64,000 bases of DNA, taken from positions 124,001-188,000 of the forward strand of contig SFKX01000001.1 of NCBI GenBank assembly GCA_004553625.1, read 5' to 3'. The translations under genes were made by a program, and so were the position numbers. The stretch is from Clostridiales bacterium (GTDB lineage: Bacteria > Bacillota > Clostridia > Oscillospirales > Oscillospiraceae). Positions 24,157 to 32,548 of the stretch are shown piece by piece; within the stretch, counting starts at the first letter, position 1; the number at the start of each line of letters is the position of its first letter. A model generated the notes under the pieces. The model made no database searches. It was not told the origin of the DNA and worked only from the letters and a program-made list of their open reading frames with translations.

Positions 24157-25029
24157 TCAGCTTCTTCTGTCCGACAGGCGGAGCGCCAGCTCGGCCAGGA
24201 AGTCCGAGCCCAGCTCCTTCGCCAGCGACACGGCCAGCTCCGTGATACGCCGCACCATCTGCGCACATTTTTCCTCGCCGTAGAGGGACATGAAGGTGAG
24301 CTTGCCCTCCTCCGCGTCCGAGCCGATGGGCTTGCCCAGCTCTGCCTCGGTGCTGAGGACGTCCAGCATGTCGTCCCGGATCTGGAAGGCCGCGCCCAGC
24401 GCCGCGCCGTAGCGGAAGGCGAGCTCGGTCTTTTCCTCCCCGGCCCCGGCCGCCGCCGCGCCCATTGCGCAGGCCGCGGAAAGCAGGCTGCCCGTCTTGC
24501 GGGCCTGGAGGTCCGTGAGCCAGCTCTCGTCCTCCGGGTGTTCCGAGAGCATGTCCATGAATTGCCCGCCGCAGATGCCGTCTACGCCCGCCGCGTTCGC
24601 CAGGTGCTCCGCGCAGGCCGCGCGCCGCTCCGCCGGCAGCTCCGAGCGCAGGATCGTCCCGAAGGCCTCCGCCTGCAGCGCGTCGCCGGCGAGCACCGCC
24701 GTGCACTCGCCGTAGACCTTGTGGTTCGTGGGCTTGCCGCGGCGCAGGTCGTCGTTGTCCATGCAGGGCAGGTCGTCGTGGATGAGGCTGTAGGTGTGCA
24801 GCATCTCCACCGCGCAGGCCACGGGCAGCGCCGAGCGGACCTCCCCGCCGCAGACGCGGCAGAACTCCAGCACCAGCGCCGGGCGCAGCCTTTTGCCGCC
24901 CGCCGTGAGGCTGTAGTCCATCGACTCCAGCAGCCCGTCGAAGGGGAAGCCCTCGCGCCGGCCGAAATAGCCCGCCAGCGCGGGCTCTATCATGCCCAGG
25001 TACTCCGCGTATCTCTCGTCAAAATTCAT
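24157..25029 (-). CDS. ispA: Polyprenyl (farnesyl) diphosphate synthase
   Basis: A 290-residue trans-isoprenyl diphosphate synthase making farnesyl or geranylgeranyl diphosphate for undecaprenyl and quinone precursors. It shows GGKRLRPAL, the first aspartate-rich motif DDLPCMDNDD (about 84-93), followed by RRGKPTNHKVYGE, and the second motif QIRDDMLDV (about 223-231). The two residues between the Asp pairs (DDxxxxD) fit the bacterial FPPS type. Its start overlaps the xseB stop (25026-25029). Confidence 0.94.
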   Translation of the reverse strand: MNFDERYAEYLGMIEPALAGYFGRREGFPFDGLLESMDYSLTAGGKRLRPALVLEFCRVCGGEVRSALPVACAVEMLHTYSLIHDDLPCMDNDDLRRGKPTNHKVYGECTAVLAGDALQAEAFGTILRSELPAERRAACAEHLANAAGVDGICGGQFMDMLSEHPEDESWLTDLQARKTGSLLSAACAMGAAAAGAGEEKTELAFRYGAALGAAFQIRDDMLDVLSTEAELGKPIGSDAEEGKLTFMSLYGEEKCAQMVRRITELAVSLAKELGSDFLAELALRLSDRRS

Positions 25030-25265
25030 TCCCCGGCCTCCTCGAAGGGCAGCTCCTCCGGCTCGCCGTCCGGACTCTTGCGGAGCTTCACGACCTTCTG
25101 CTCGGCCTCGTCCAGCTCCTTCGAGCAGGCGGCGATGAGCGCCGTGCCTTCCTCGAAGAGCTTGAGCGAGTCCGCAAGGGGCGAGTCGCCCCGCTCCAGC
25201 GTGCGCACGACCTCGCCCAGCCGGGCCAGGGATTCTTCAAAGCTCAGTTTCTTCTCAGCCATCAC
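25026..25265 (-). CDS. xseB: Exodeoxyribonuclease VII small subunit
   Basis: A 79-residue, entirely helical acidic protein starting KKLSFEESLARLGEVVRTLERGDSPLADSLKLFEEG, the hallmark of XseB. Several copies bind XseA to form the exonuclease that degrades single-stranded DNA. The gene overlaps the end of xseA by 11 bases and the start of ispA by 4. Confidence 0.95.
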   Translation of the reverse strand: MMAEKKLSFEESLARLGEVVRTLERGDSPLADSLKLFEEGTALIAACSKELDEAEQKVVKLRKSPDGEPEELPFEEAGE

Positions 25266-26475
25266 ATTTTCCTCCGTTCACGCTCTCCACAAGGCAGCTC
25301 GCGGAACCCTTTGAGAACCTGAGTTCCAGCCTCTCGCCGGGGCTCAGCCTGCCGGCGTCCTTCACCGCGCGGCCCCCGGCGTCCAGGGCTATCGAGTAGC
25401 CCCGGCCCAGCACCTTGAGCGGGCTGAGCGCGTCCAGCTTCGCCGCAAGGCGCGAGAATTCCTGCCGCTCCCGGCCCAGGCGCGCCGTCGCCGCCGCGTC
25501 CAGGCGGAGCCTTATCGAGTCCAGCTCCAGACGGCGCTGGTCTATGAAGCCCGTCGGGCTCTGCATCACACGCCGGGACGCCAGCTCCTCCAGGCCCTTG
25601 CGCCGCTCGCTCAGGCGGCGGTTCACGGCCTGGTCCAGCCTCGCCCGCGCCGCGGACAGCGCCTCGCGCAGCTCGGACATATCCGGCACGGCCAGCTCCG
25701 CCGCGTTCGAGGGAGTCGCCGCACGCAGGTCCGCCACGAAGTCCGCTATCGTCACATCCGGCTCGTGGCCCACCGCCGAGATGACGGGCAATTCGCTTTC
25801 GTATATCGCGCGGGCGACCCGCTCGTCGTTGAAGGCCCAGAGGTCCTCGATGGAGCCGCCGCCGCGCCCCGTTATAATGAGGTCCGCCAGCCTGTGGCGG
25901 TTCGCGTACCTGATGGCGCCGACTATCTCCGGCGGGGCCTCCACGCCCTGCACCCGCACGGGCAGCAGCAGGACCTTCGCCACGGGCCAGCGCTTGCGCA
26001 GGACCCGGATGATGTCGTGCACCGCCGCGCCCGCGGAGGAGGTGATGACCGCGATGCGCTCCGGGTAGCGCGGGATGGGCTTTTTGTGCGCCGGGTCGAA
26101 GAGGCCCTCCCTGCGCAGGCGTTCCTTGAGCTGCTCGTAGGCCAGCTGCAGGTCCCCCGCGCCCTCGGGGATGAGCTCCTCGCAGTAGAGCTGGTAGGCC
26201 CCGTCCCGCGGGTAGACCGAAACGCGGCCGCAGACCGTCACGCCCATGCCGCTCTCCGGCCGGAAGCGCAGCTTCGACGCCGCCGAGCGGAACATCACGC
26301 AGCGCAGGCTCGACTCCGCGTCCTTGAGCGTGAAGTAGTGGTGGCCGGAGGGGTAGATCTTGTAGTTTGAAAGCTCGCCCCGCACGCAGACGGAGCCGAG
26401 CGCGGGGTCGGACTCGATCAGCCCCTTTATCCTCGCGTTCAGCTCCGATACGGTGAGCGCTTCGCGCCCGGTCAT
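25255..26475 (-). CDS. xseA: Exodeoxyribonuclease VII large subunit
   Basis: A 406-residue catalytic subunit. It has an N-terminal OB-fold (LTVSELNARIKGLIESDPALGSVCVRGELSNYK), the active-site region (KKPIPRYPERIAVITSSAGAAVHDIIRVL, then GRGGGSIEDLWAFNDERVARAI and SAVGHEPDVTIADFVADLRAATPSNAAEL), and a long coiled coil. The true start is ATG at 26475, which overlaps the nusB stop (ATGA). A longer open frame upstream reads through nusB in another frame and is not coding. Confidence 0.95.
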   Translation of the reverse strand: MTGREALTVSELNARIKGLIESDPALGSVCVRGELSNYKIYPSGHHYFTLKDAESSLRCVMFRSAASKLRFRPESGMGVTVCGRVSVYPRDGAYQLYCEELIPEGAGDLQLAYEQLKERLRREGLFDPAHKKPIPRYPERIAVITSSAGAAVHDIIRVLRKRWPVAKVLLLPVRVQGVEAPPEIVGAIRYANRHRLADLIITGRGGGSIEDLWAFNDERVARAIYESELPVISAVGHEPDVTIADFVADLRAATPSNAAELAVPDMSELREALSAARARLDQAVNRRLSERRKGLEELASRRVMQSPTGFIDQRRLELDSIRLRLDAAATARLGRERQEFSRLAAKLDALSPLKVLGRGYSIALDAGGRAVKDAGRLSPGERLELRFSKGSASCLVESVNGGKCDG

Positions 26476-26933
26476 TCCGCAGTCTCCGGAGCCAGGCCCT
26501 CGCCCCGCGCAAAGCCGCCGAGCACGCCGTTTATGAAGGCGACGGTCTCCGGCTCCTCGTAGCGCTTGGCCAGCTCCACGGCCTCGTTTATGGCGGCGCC
26601 GAGCGGCGCGTCCTCGATATAAAGCGCTTCGGCCATGGCGCAGCGCAGCACCGCCGCCGCCGTGCGCGTGATGCGCTCCGGACGCCAGCCGTGCGAATAT
26701 TTTTCGATGTAGCCGTCGAGCTCGGCGCGGCGCTCGCGGCAGAGCCCCAGCAGCCGGCTTATATATTCCAGGCTCGCGCCCTCCGGCTTTTCGGAAAAGA
26801 GCTCGTCCTCCGAGGCCAGGCTCTCGAAGTGCTCCGGCTCGAGGAAGTCCTCCAGCAGCGTCTCGGAGTCCGAGGCCGCCTGGGCGTAGATCAGCCTTAT
26901 CGCCAGTTCTCTGGCCTTCGTCCTGGTCATCAC
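26472..26933 (-). CDS. nusB: Transcription antitermination factor NusB
   Basis: A 153-residue all-helical protein that acts with NusE on boxA of rRNA operons. It has the N-terminal RTKARELAIRLIYA and C-terminal ALYIEDAPLGAAINEAVELAKRYEEPETVAFINGVLGG, the conserved NusB ending. It lies between asp23 and xseA with 4-base overlaps on both sides. Confidence 0.94.
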   Translation of the reverse strand: MMTRTKARELAIRLIYAQAASDSETLLEDFLEPEHFESLASEDELFSEKPEGASLEYISRLLGLCRERRAELDGYIEKYSHGWRPERITRTAAAVLRCAMAEALYIEDAPLGAAINEAVELAKRYEEPETVAFINGVLGGFARGEGLAPETAE

Positions 26934-27292
26934 TTGTCAAAGGCCACGCCGGAGACGTGGACGTTCACCACGGGCGCGCCCATGCCCGTCATGGATTCGA
27001 CAGCGCCCGTCACGGCGTCCTGCACCTGCTTTGCCACGCTCACGACGTTCGAGCCGTAGCGGACCATGATGATGACGTCCACCGTGATGACCCCGTCCTT
27101 TATCTGGACCTTCACGCCCTTGGACGGGGACTTTATCCCCAGAAGCTCCGCCAGCTCCGCGCCGGCGTTGTTCACCAGCGAGGCCACGCCGTCTATCTCG
27201 TTCACGGCGGCGCGCACCATCGACACCAGGACCTCCTCCGAGATGTTGATGCTGCCCTTCTCTTCCTTGCAGGTTATATAGTTTTCGCCCAT
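26930..27292 (-). CDS. Asp23/Gls24 family envelope stress protein
   Basis: A 120-residue protein with a GSINISEEVLVSMVRAAVNEIDGVA opening and a valine-rich C-terminal half (VKVQIKDGVITVDVIIMVRYGSNVVSVAKQVQDAV), typical of the Asp23/Gls24 (DUF322) family. Such proteins associate with the inner face of the membrane and respond to envelope stress. Its place before nusB is conserved in Clostridia. A strong GTAAGGAGGTAATC site precedes the ATG, and a probable promoter lies at 27324-27352. Confidence 0.92.
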   Translation of the reverse strand: MGENYITCKEEKGSINISEEVLVSMVRAAVNEIDGVASLVNNAGAELAELLGIKSPSKGVKVQIKDGVITVDVIIMVRYGSNVVSVAKQVQDAVTGAVESMTGMGAPVVNVHVSGVAFDK

Positions 27293-27323
27293 GGCGATTA
27301 CCTCCTTACCTTAATAGCAATAC

Positions 27324-27352
27324 AGTATACCATGTCCCCGCCTGAAAATAAA
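27324..27352 (-). promoter_or_regulatory. Probable sigma-A promoter for asp23-nusB-xseAB-ispA
   Basis: Minus strand: weak -35 TTTATT (27347-27352), 17-bp spacer, good -10 TATACT (27324-27329), about 30 bases upstream of the asp23 start. It would allow this housekeeping block to be expressed independently of the sporulation operon upstream. Confidence 0.55.
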
Positions 27353-27363
27353 GACATTTTTCC

Positions 27364-29313
27364 TCATTTGAGCGAGTATAGCGCGAGGTCCCCGTCCGAA
27401 TACACGCAGTCGAGCTCCGCGGCGAAATATTCCTCGTCCACGGCCCAGCTGCCGCGCTCGTGGCTGCTCACCAGGAGGTAGTCTATGCCGTACTCCTGCG
27501 CGTAGAAGTCCAGCCACTCCGCGGGCTGCTCGTAGACGAGCTTCAGCGCCGCCTCCCGCGGCTGGTAGTCAAGGCCGTGGTAGTAGAGGAAGGTCCCCGC
27601 CCCGCAGACGATGCTCCTGCCCGTCAGCATGGCGATGGCGTTGTTGTGGTTCGTGGCCGTGGCGAAAACCGCGTCCGGCTCCGTGTTCTCGCTCACATAT
27701 TCCGCCAGCCGCCGCTGCTGCGCCGACACGACCTGGTAGCCGCTCTCCACCCAGCCGCCGAGGCCCAGGTGGTCGCCCGAGACGTACTCCCGCGCCAGAG
27801 TCAGCCCCCCGGAGAGAAAACAGGCCGTCAGCGTGAAGGCCGCCAGCACCGGCGCGGCCCGCCGCAGGGCGCCCTCCCTCAGCGCCGTCCAGACCTTTGC
27901 CATGAACTCCGCCGTGAGTCCGCACATGAGCGCGTAGGAGACGAAGATGAGCTTGTTGTTGTCATATAAGTTCGGCTGGAACACCACCAGCTCGCAGATG
28001 AGCCAGAGCAGTGCCCCTCCCGCGAAGAACAGGCGGCTCTCCCGCCGCGCGCAGGCCAGCGCCGGCGGCATCAGCAGGAAGATGAGGCCCATGTTCTTCA
28101 CATAGAACCAGAGCCAGGAGTCCTTGTCGTTCACCCAGTTCCAGTGCAGACGCAGGAAGCTGCCGGAGGCCGCCTGCTTGAAGGTGAAGCACAGCAGCTG
28201 AGGCGCCGCCAGCGCCGCGGCGATGAGCCCGTAGCACAAAAACAGGCGCAGCCCGCCGCGCAGGCTCAGGCAGTTGGCGATGAGCAGGACGAGCGAGATG
28301 ACCCCCAGCGCCAGGAAGGAGTGGGTGTGTACCAGCGGCAGGCAGCCCGCCAGCACGCCCAGGGGCAGGAAAAGCCTGTGCTCGTCCAGTATCGCCGCGC
28401 GGTAGAGCAGGTGCAGGCAGGGGAAGAGCAGCGCCCAGCCGAAGAGCGTCGCCCGCTGCGGTACCAGCATGTCCGCGATTGGGTTCACCCAGTAGATGCC
28501 CTTGTCCGTGTAGTTGGTGGGAGTGGTGTAGAATCCGCTCAGGATCTGGGATATGCCCCCGCCCCCGGCCTCGGAGAGGTCGAAGAAATAGGCAAAGCCG
28601 AAGCCGCCGCCCACGAAGAAGAGATAGAGCGCCAGCGTCGCCGCGCCGCCCCGGCCCAGCCAGACCTCGAAGAGCAGATAGGCCCCCGCGACGACCAGCA
28701 GGTAGGCGTACATCGCCGGCAGCAGCGCCGAAAAGCGCAGGCCCGCGCCCAGCGTGTAGAAGGTGGAGCTGACGCTGTCGCAGAGGAAGGGGTAGCCTAT
28801 GGCCGTCCCGGGCAGGAGCGAATACTCCGGCGGGAAGCTCTGCTGCACGGAGATGCTGCTGATTATGCCGAGGTGCATACACATATCCCCGTAGGTGCTC
28901 TGGCCCGAGTGGAGCGAGCCGTCCGAGGCCGGGACGATCACGTGGTTCAGCATCAGCACCCAGCCGATGAGCACGAGCGGCAGTATGCTGAGGAGAAAGC
29001 GCCGCTCCCCGGCGAGGCTCAGGCGGGGCCGCCCGCCCAGGCGCAGGCAGACCGCGCCCAGGATGAGCGCCAGCGCCAGCGCCGCCAGCTGCGCCCAAAT
29101 GTCGAAGCTGCCCGAGATGAAGGCAAAGAGCGCCGGGAACCACATCAGCATCACGAGCCCGGCGACAAGCCCCAGCCAGAGCCGGAGCACCGGCCTGTCC
29201 CCACGGAAAACAAGCCCCGAGACGCACACTCCCGAGGCCGCGAATACGAGCAGATATAGAAGGGCTGCAAACTCCAAGTCACTGTCCCCCTTGCGCGGCG
29301 GTATCATGGGCAT
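27364..29313 (-). CDS. Large polytopic membrane protein, possibly GT-C-type glycosyltransferase fold
   Basis: A 649-residue protein with roughly 13 hydrophobic segments through residue 500 and a soluble C-terminal domain of about 120 residues. A loop after the third or fourth segment reads HSGQSTYGDMCMHLGIISSISV, followed by FPPEYSLLPGTAIGYPFL. This acidic, His-containing first outer loop resembles the GT-C/ArnT-like layout in which an acidic loop residue takes part in catalysis with a lipid-linked sugar donor. I do not recognise a named family, so the GT-C idea is inference. It is inserted between spoIIIAH and asp23. The ATG at 29313 has GGAGGTGG 7 bases upstream. Confidence 0.75.
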   Translation of the reverse strand: MPMIPPRKGDSDLEFAALLYLLVFAASGVCVSGLVFRGDRPVLRLWLGLVAGLVMLMWFPALFAFISGSFDIWAQLAALALALILGAVCLRLGGRPRLSLAGERRFLLSILPLVLIGWVLMLNHVIVPASDGSLHSGQSTYGDMCMHLGIISSISVQQSFPPEYSLLPGTAIGYPFLCDSVSSTFYTLGAGLRFSALLPAMYAYLLVVAGAYLLFEVWLGRGGAATLALYLFFVGGGFGFAYFFDLSEAGGGGISQILSGFYTTPTNYTDKGIYWVNPIADMLVPQRATLFGWALLFPCLHLLYRAAILDEHRLFLPLGVLAGCLPLVHTHSFLALGVISLVLLIANCLSLRGGLRLFLCYGLIAAALAAPQLLCFTFKQAASGSFLRLHWNWVNDKDSWLWFYVKNMGLIFLLMPPALACARRESRLFFAGGALLWLICELVVFQPNLYDNNKLIFVSYALMCGLTAEFMAKVWTALREGALRRAAPVLAAFTLTACFLSGGLTLAREYVSGDHLGLGGWVESGYQVVSAQQRRLAEYVSENTEPDAVFATATNHNNAIAMLTGRSIVCGAGTFLYYHGLDYQPREAALKLVYEQPAEWLDFYAQEYGIDYLLVSSHERGSWAVDEEYFAAELDCVYSDGDLALYSLK

Positions 29314-29350
29314 TATACCACCTCCGCCGCGCGGGGGGAACAGCTTATTT

Positions 29351-30025
29351 TCAGGTCTGCGGCGTGGTCGAGGCCTGCGGTGCGGGCGAAGTCTCCGTCA
29401 GGGTCTCGCTGTCCTCCGCCCCGGCCGAGCCGGTATCGGTCTCGCCCTCGCCCGTACCCGCGGACGGGCTGCCCGAGCGTATCTCGATGACGTTCAGCTG
29501 GTCGGCCGTGTAGCCCGCGCTGGTCACGGCCTCGGTTATCCTCGCCGCCGCCGCGGCCGAAAGCCCCTCCGCAGGCGCCGGGACCGCCACCGTCACGCCG
29601 TCCTCGGATATGTACACCACGCAGTCGGAAAAGTCCTTCGCTATGAGCGTGTTCTCCAGCTGCGTCTCCAGCATGGACCAGTTCGCCATGGCCGCTATCG
29701 CGTTCATCGCGCTGTCTATCGTCTCCTGGGACGCGCTCTCGGAGCTCGCCGCCGTCTCGAGCAGGCTCAGGGCCTCGTCCCTCGAGGTCTGCCGCGTCAG
29801 CCTCGCCTGGGCGAAGTAGTCGGAGGCAGGCTCCGCGTCCGTCTCCCCGCCCAGCGAGGTCATCTTCTCGTCCTCGGCCTTCACCATGGCCGGGTCTGCC
29901 GCGCCCCAGCTGTTGTTGTACGACCAGTTCAGATACACCGCCGCGCACACAAACAGCAGCACCGCCGCAATGATGATGTTCCGTTTTACCTTTTTCACGT
30001 TCCTTGCCTCCTGTTTTTCAGCCAT
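29351..30025 (-). CDS. spoIIIAH: Stage III sporulation protein AH
   Basis: A 224-residue protein with one N-terminal membrane segment (about 16-33) and an extracytoplasmic domain. The family block DYFAQARLTRQTSRDEAL is followed by the ring-building YscJ/FliF-like fold ending GYTADQLNVIEI. A Ser/Thr/Glu-rich tail follows. In the mother cell membrane it pairs with SpoIIQ across the intermembrane space to keep the A-Q channel to the forespore. Last gene of the spoIIIA operon. Confidence 0.9.
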   Translation of the reverse strand: MAEKQEARNVKKVKRNIIIAAVLLFVCAAVYLNWSYNNSWGAADPAMVKAEDEKMTSLGGETDAEPASDYFAQARLTRQTSRDEALSLLETAASSESASQETIDSAMNAIAAMANWSMLETQLENTLIAKDFSDCVVYISEDGVTVAVPAPAEGLSAAAAARITEAVTSAGYTADQLNVIEIRSGSPSAGTGEGETDTGSAGAEDSETLTETSPAPQASTTPQT

Positions 30026-30026
30026 A

Positions 30027-30347
30027 TTACCGCTCCATGCCCAGAACTTCTATTCTGTCGCTGCCGAGGCCCGTGTAGGCGGACACCGCTTTTACGACGT
30101 CCAGGCGCACCCGGGCGCTCGAAGCGCCCTCGCACACCACCGCCACGCCCTCGTCAGAGTACAGCACGCTCACGCGGCCCGCGCCCTCTATCTCGCTGAG
30201 GACCGTCTCCAGCCGCGCCTCCCGCTCCGTCCGGCCCGAGTCCGGGTCCCCGCCCCCGCCCGTCGGCCAGAGCAGCAGGCCCAGGCCGAGCACCAGAAGA
30301 AGCAGCAGGTATTTATATTTCGCGGCCCTCTCCCATATGCCCGCCAT
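30027..30347 (-). CDS. spoIIIAG: Stage III sporulation protein AG (short form)
   Basis: A 106-residue protein with one membrane helix (about 13-27) and a single small ring-building domain (ETVLSEIEGAGRVSVLYSDEGVAVVCEGAS, then VVKAVSAYTGLGSDRIEVL). The conserved IxGAGxVxVxY pattern identifies SpoIIIAG. It is only about half the length of the Bacillus subtilis protein, lacking the insertion between the strands. It forms a multimeric ring of the A-Q complex in the mother-cell-derived membrane. It sits one base after spoIIIAF. Confidence 0.85.
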   Translation of the reverse strand: MAGIWERAAKYKYLLLLLVLGLGLLLWPTGGGGDPDSGRTEREARLETVLSEIEGAGRVSVLYSDEGVAVVCEGASSARVRLDVVKAVSAYTGLGSDRIEVLGMER

Positions 30348-30827
30348 CTACTCCGCCTCCCAGCTCTGGCGCTCCGCAGGGATGCCCAGCTCCGCCTCGA
30401 TGAGCCGCTCCAGCTCCGCCCTGCCCGACTCCGGCCCGCCGAGCCGCGCCTCCCAGGGATACCAGAAGCCCTCGTCAGACCAGCGCGCCGTCACCTCCGC
30501 CCGGAGCCCGTCAAGGCCGAGCTGCGCCGCTTTGTCCAATATATATGCCTCGCACTCGCTCTCTATGATAGTCCTGTTGAGCCTGTCCGCAGACTCCGCT
30601 GCGGACTCCGCCTGGCGGCGCGCGGCCTCGGAATAGCGGGCCATCGCCTTCGGCAGGGCCTCCGTATCCAGGGCCGCGACGGGCGAGAGCAGCGCCGCCG
30701 CCATCACCACCCCGCAGGCCGCCCTCAGCACGCGCTTGGGCCGCCCCTCCGGGCAGAGCGCCGTCGCCAGCGCGCAGAATACCGCCGCGCCCACCAGGGC
30801 TCGTATCCAGTTCGTTACGAGTTCCAC
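30348..30827 (-). CDS. spoIIIAF: Stage III sporulation protein AF
   Basis: A 159-residue protein with two N-terminal membrane helices (TNWIRALVGAAVFCALATAL and LRAACGVVMAAALLSPVAAL) and a soluble domain with helix SADRLNRTIIESECEAYILDKAAQLGL, the SpoIIIAF pattern. The GTG start at 30827 was inferred because the two-helix family N-terminus begins exactly there; the much longer open frame overlaps spoIIIAE out of frame. Ribosome site AAAGGGGG lies about 10 bases upstream. Confidence 0.87.
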   Translation of the reverse strand: MELVTNWIRALVGAAVFCALATALCPEGRPKRVLRAACGVVMAAALLSPVAALDTEALPKAMARYSEAARRQAESAAESADRLNRTIIESECEAYILDKAAQLGLDGLRAEVTARWSDEGFWYPWEARLGGPESGRAELERLIEAELGIPAERQSWEAE

Positions 30828-30856
30828 GCCTCGTTCCCCCTTTCCGCCCTCCGCGC

Positions 30857-31951
30857 TCAGCCCGCGACGGCCTTGGTCACGGAGATTATGGAGATGAACA
30901 GCATCAGCGCGCAGGCGCCCACGATGCCCAGGACCATCCCGAACACCCCGCCCAGCTCGGAGACGAGCCCGGCTATGCGCTTGTCCGCAAAGGCGGCGCA
31001 GAGCGCCGCGGCCGCCTTGTAGAACAGATAGCGCAGCGCCGCGGACAAAAAGGGCGCCAGGCAGACGCAGGCCGCCGCCACCAGACCGAAGGCGCCCGCC
31101 GCGTTCCGCAAAAGGCCAGCGCCCGCCACCACCGTCGAGGCCGCGTCCGAGATCATGCCGCCCACCACGGGCAGCGCCGTCGATATGGCCGTCTTGGCGG
31201 CCTTGGCCGTTACGGCGTCCGCCGCGCCCGTCACCGCCCCGCTGATGCCCAGCCAGGCCGTAAAGCCCGTCATCACCAGCGCCGTCGCCAGGCCCGTGAA
31301 CTTTGAGATGAGCTTCGAGGCGCCCTCCAGCGCGGGGTTGTCCAGCGCCGCCGAGGCCGTCCGCACGCCTATGCTCACATAGCACAGGGGCAGGAGCAGT
31401 TTCTGCGCCGCGCCCATCAGTATGTCCATGCACAGGGCAGTGGCCGCGTACTTCGCCGCCGCGCTCGTCACCGCGCCGCCCGCCGCGGCCGCGGCCGTCA
31501 GGCAGGGCAGCAGCGCGTGGGAGAAGTCCAGCAGCTCGCCCAGGGCCGCCTTGGCCGCGCTTATGCAGCCCCCGGCGTCCGCAAAGGCCAGGCCGGACAC
31601 CGCCAGGCAGCCCGCAAGGCCCACATAGCGCGCCGCCGCGCCGTCCGCAAAGGCCCCCGCCAGCGTACAAAGGAGCGCCACGGCCACCAGCTTCAGCGCA
31701 GCCTCCGCCGCCTCGCGCCAGTAGCCGCGCAGGCCCTCCAGCGCCGCGTCCAGCAGCTTCGAGAGCATTCCCTCCGGCTCCACGGCGTCCATGATGCCCA
31801 GGTCCCCCAGCGTCTCCCGCGCCGCCTCCGGAGCGGCGGACTCCGCCGCGGACATGCCGAGGTCGCCGTAGAGCTCCTCCTGCGCCGCCGAGGCCAGGAC
31901 CGGCGCCGTCAGCGCCAACGCGGCCAGCAGGATGCAGACGAGCGCCCTCAT
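30857..31951 (-). CDS. spoIIIAE: Stage III sporulation protein AE
   Basis: A 364-residue polytopic protein with a signal-like N-terminus (MRALVCILLAALALTAPVLASA) and about seven or eight membrane segments rich in Ala and Gly. Family features include the amphipathic region GMLSKLLDAALEGLRGYWREA and GMISDAASTVVAGAGLL. It is a likely core membrane component of the feeding-tube complex. The ATG at 31951 overlaps the spoIIIAD stop (ATGA); the upstream in-frame extension is non-coding. Confidence 0.88.
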   Translation of the reverse strand: MRALVCILLAALALTAPVLASAAQEELYGDLGMSAAESAAPEAARETLGDLGIMDAVEPEGMLSKLLDAALEGLRGYWREAAEAALKLVAVALLCTLAGAFADGAAARYVGLAGCLAVSGLAFADAGGCISAAKAALGELLDFSHALLPCLTAAAAAGGAVTSAAAKYAATALCMDILMGAAQKLLLPLCYVSIGVRTASAALDNPALEGASKLISKFTGLATALVMTGFTAWLGISGAVTGAADAVTAKAAKTAISTALPVVGGMISDAASTVVAGAGLLRNAAGAFGLVAAACVCLAPFLSAALRYLFYKAAAALCAAFADKRIAGLVSELGGVFGMVLGIVGACALMLFISIISVTKAVAG

Positions 31952-32334
31952 ACCAGGCCCTCCACCGTGTCCAGGAGCGCGGAGATCAGCGGCAGGGCGC
32001 AGACCAGCGCCGCAGCCGCGCCCGCCAGCTCCACAGCCGAGGCCAGCTGGCTGCTGCCCGCGTCCCGGCAGGCCTCCGAGCCCAGCGCGCAGACTATGCC
32101 TATCCCCACGCACTTCACCACGGGCGTGAACAGCGCCGGGGACAGGCCGGAGAGCTCCCGCGCCCGCGCCGCCGCCGCGGCCAGCTCGTCCGCCAGGCCC
32201 AGCACCGCCATGAGTATCGCCGCCGCTGCCGCAAGGCCCAGGCAGACGGAGAGTTCCGCGTTCGACTTTTTGAGCAGCAGCGCCATGAGCGCCGCGCAGA
32301 TGCCGGCCGCGACCGCCTTTGCCGCCAGCTCCAT
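31948..32334 (-). CDS. spoIIIAD: Stage III sporulation protein AD
   Basis: A 128-residue membrane protein with three or four helices; begins MELAAKAVAAGICAALMALLLKKSNAELSVCLGL and contains VKCVGIGIVCALGSEACRDAGSSQLASAVELAG, the conserved SpoIIIAD block. It forms part of the spoIIIA membrane assembly with AC and AE. It overlaps spoIIIAE by four bases. Confidence 0.9.
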   Translation of the reverse strand: MELAAKAVAAGICAALMALLLKKSNAELSVCLGLAAAAAILMAVLGLADELAAAAARARELSGLSPALFTPVVKCVGIGIVCALGSEACRDAGSSQLASAVELAGAAAALVCALPLISALLDTVEGLV

Positions 32335-32335
32335 C

Positions 32336-32530
32336 TCAGAACAAAAACAGGCTCTTTATGAGCCCGAAGAGCTCGCTTATCTTCTGCACCACCAGCACCA
32401 GCACGATGACAAGCCCCGTTATCGTAACCATGAGCGCCTGCTCCTCGCGGCCGGAGCGCGTGAGCAGTATGTTCAGCACCGCGACGAGGATGCCCACCGC
32501 CGCGACCTTGAAGATGAGTTCGACCTCCAT
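32336..32530 (-). CDS. spoIIIAC: Stage III sporulation protein AC
   Basis: A 64-residue protein with two membrane helices (LIFKVAAVGILVAVLNILL and ALMVTITGLVIVLVLVV), matching the usual size and MEVELIFKVAAVGI start of SpoIIIAC. The ATG at 32530 is preferred over a GTG three codons upstream that lies directly against the ribosome site AAAGGG. Confidence 0.92.
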   Translation of the reverse strand: MEVELIFKVAAVGILVAVLNILLTRSGREEQALMVTITGLVIVLVLVVQKISELFGLIKSLFLF

Positions 32531-32548
32531 TTGCCGCACCCTTTCCTT

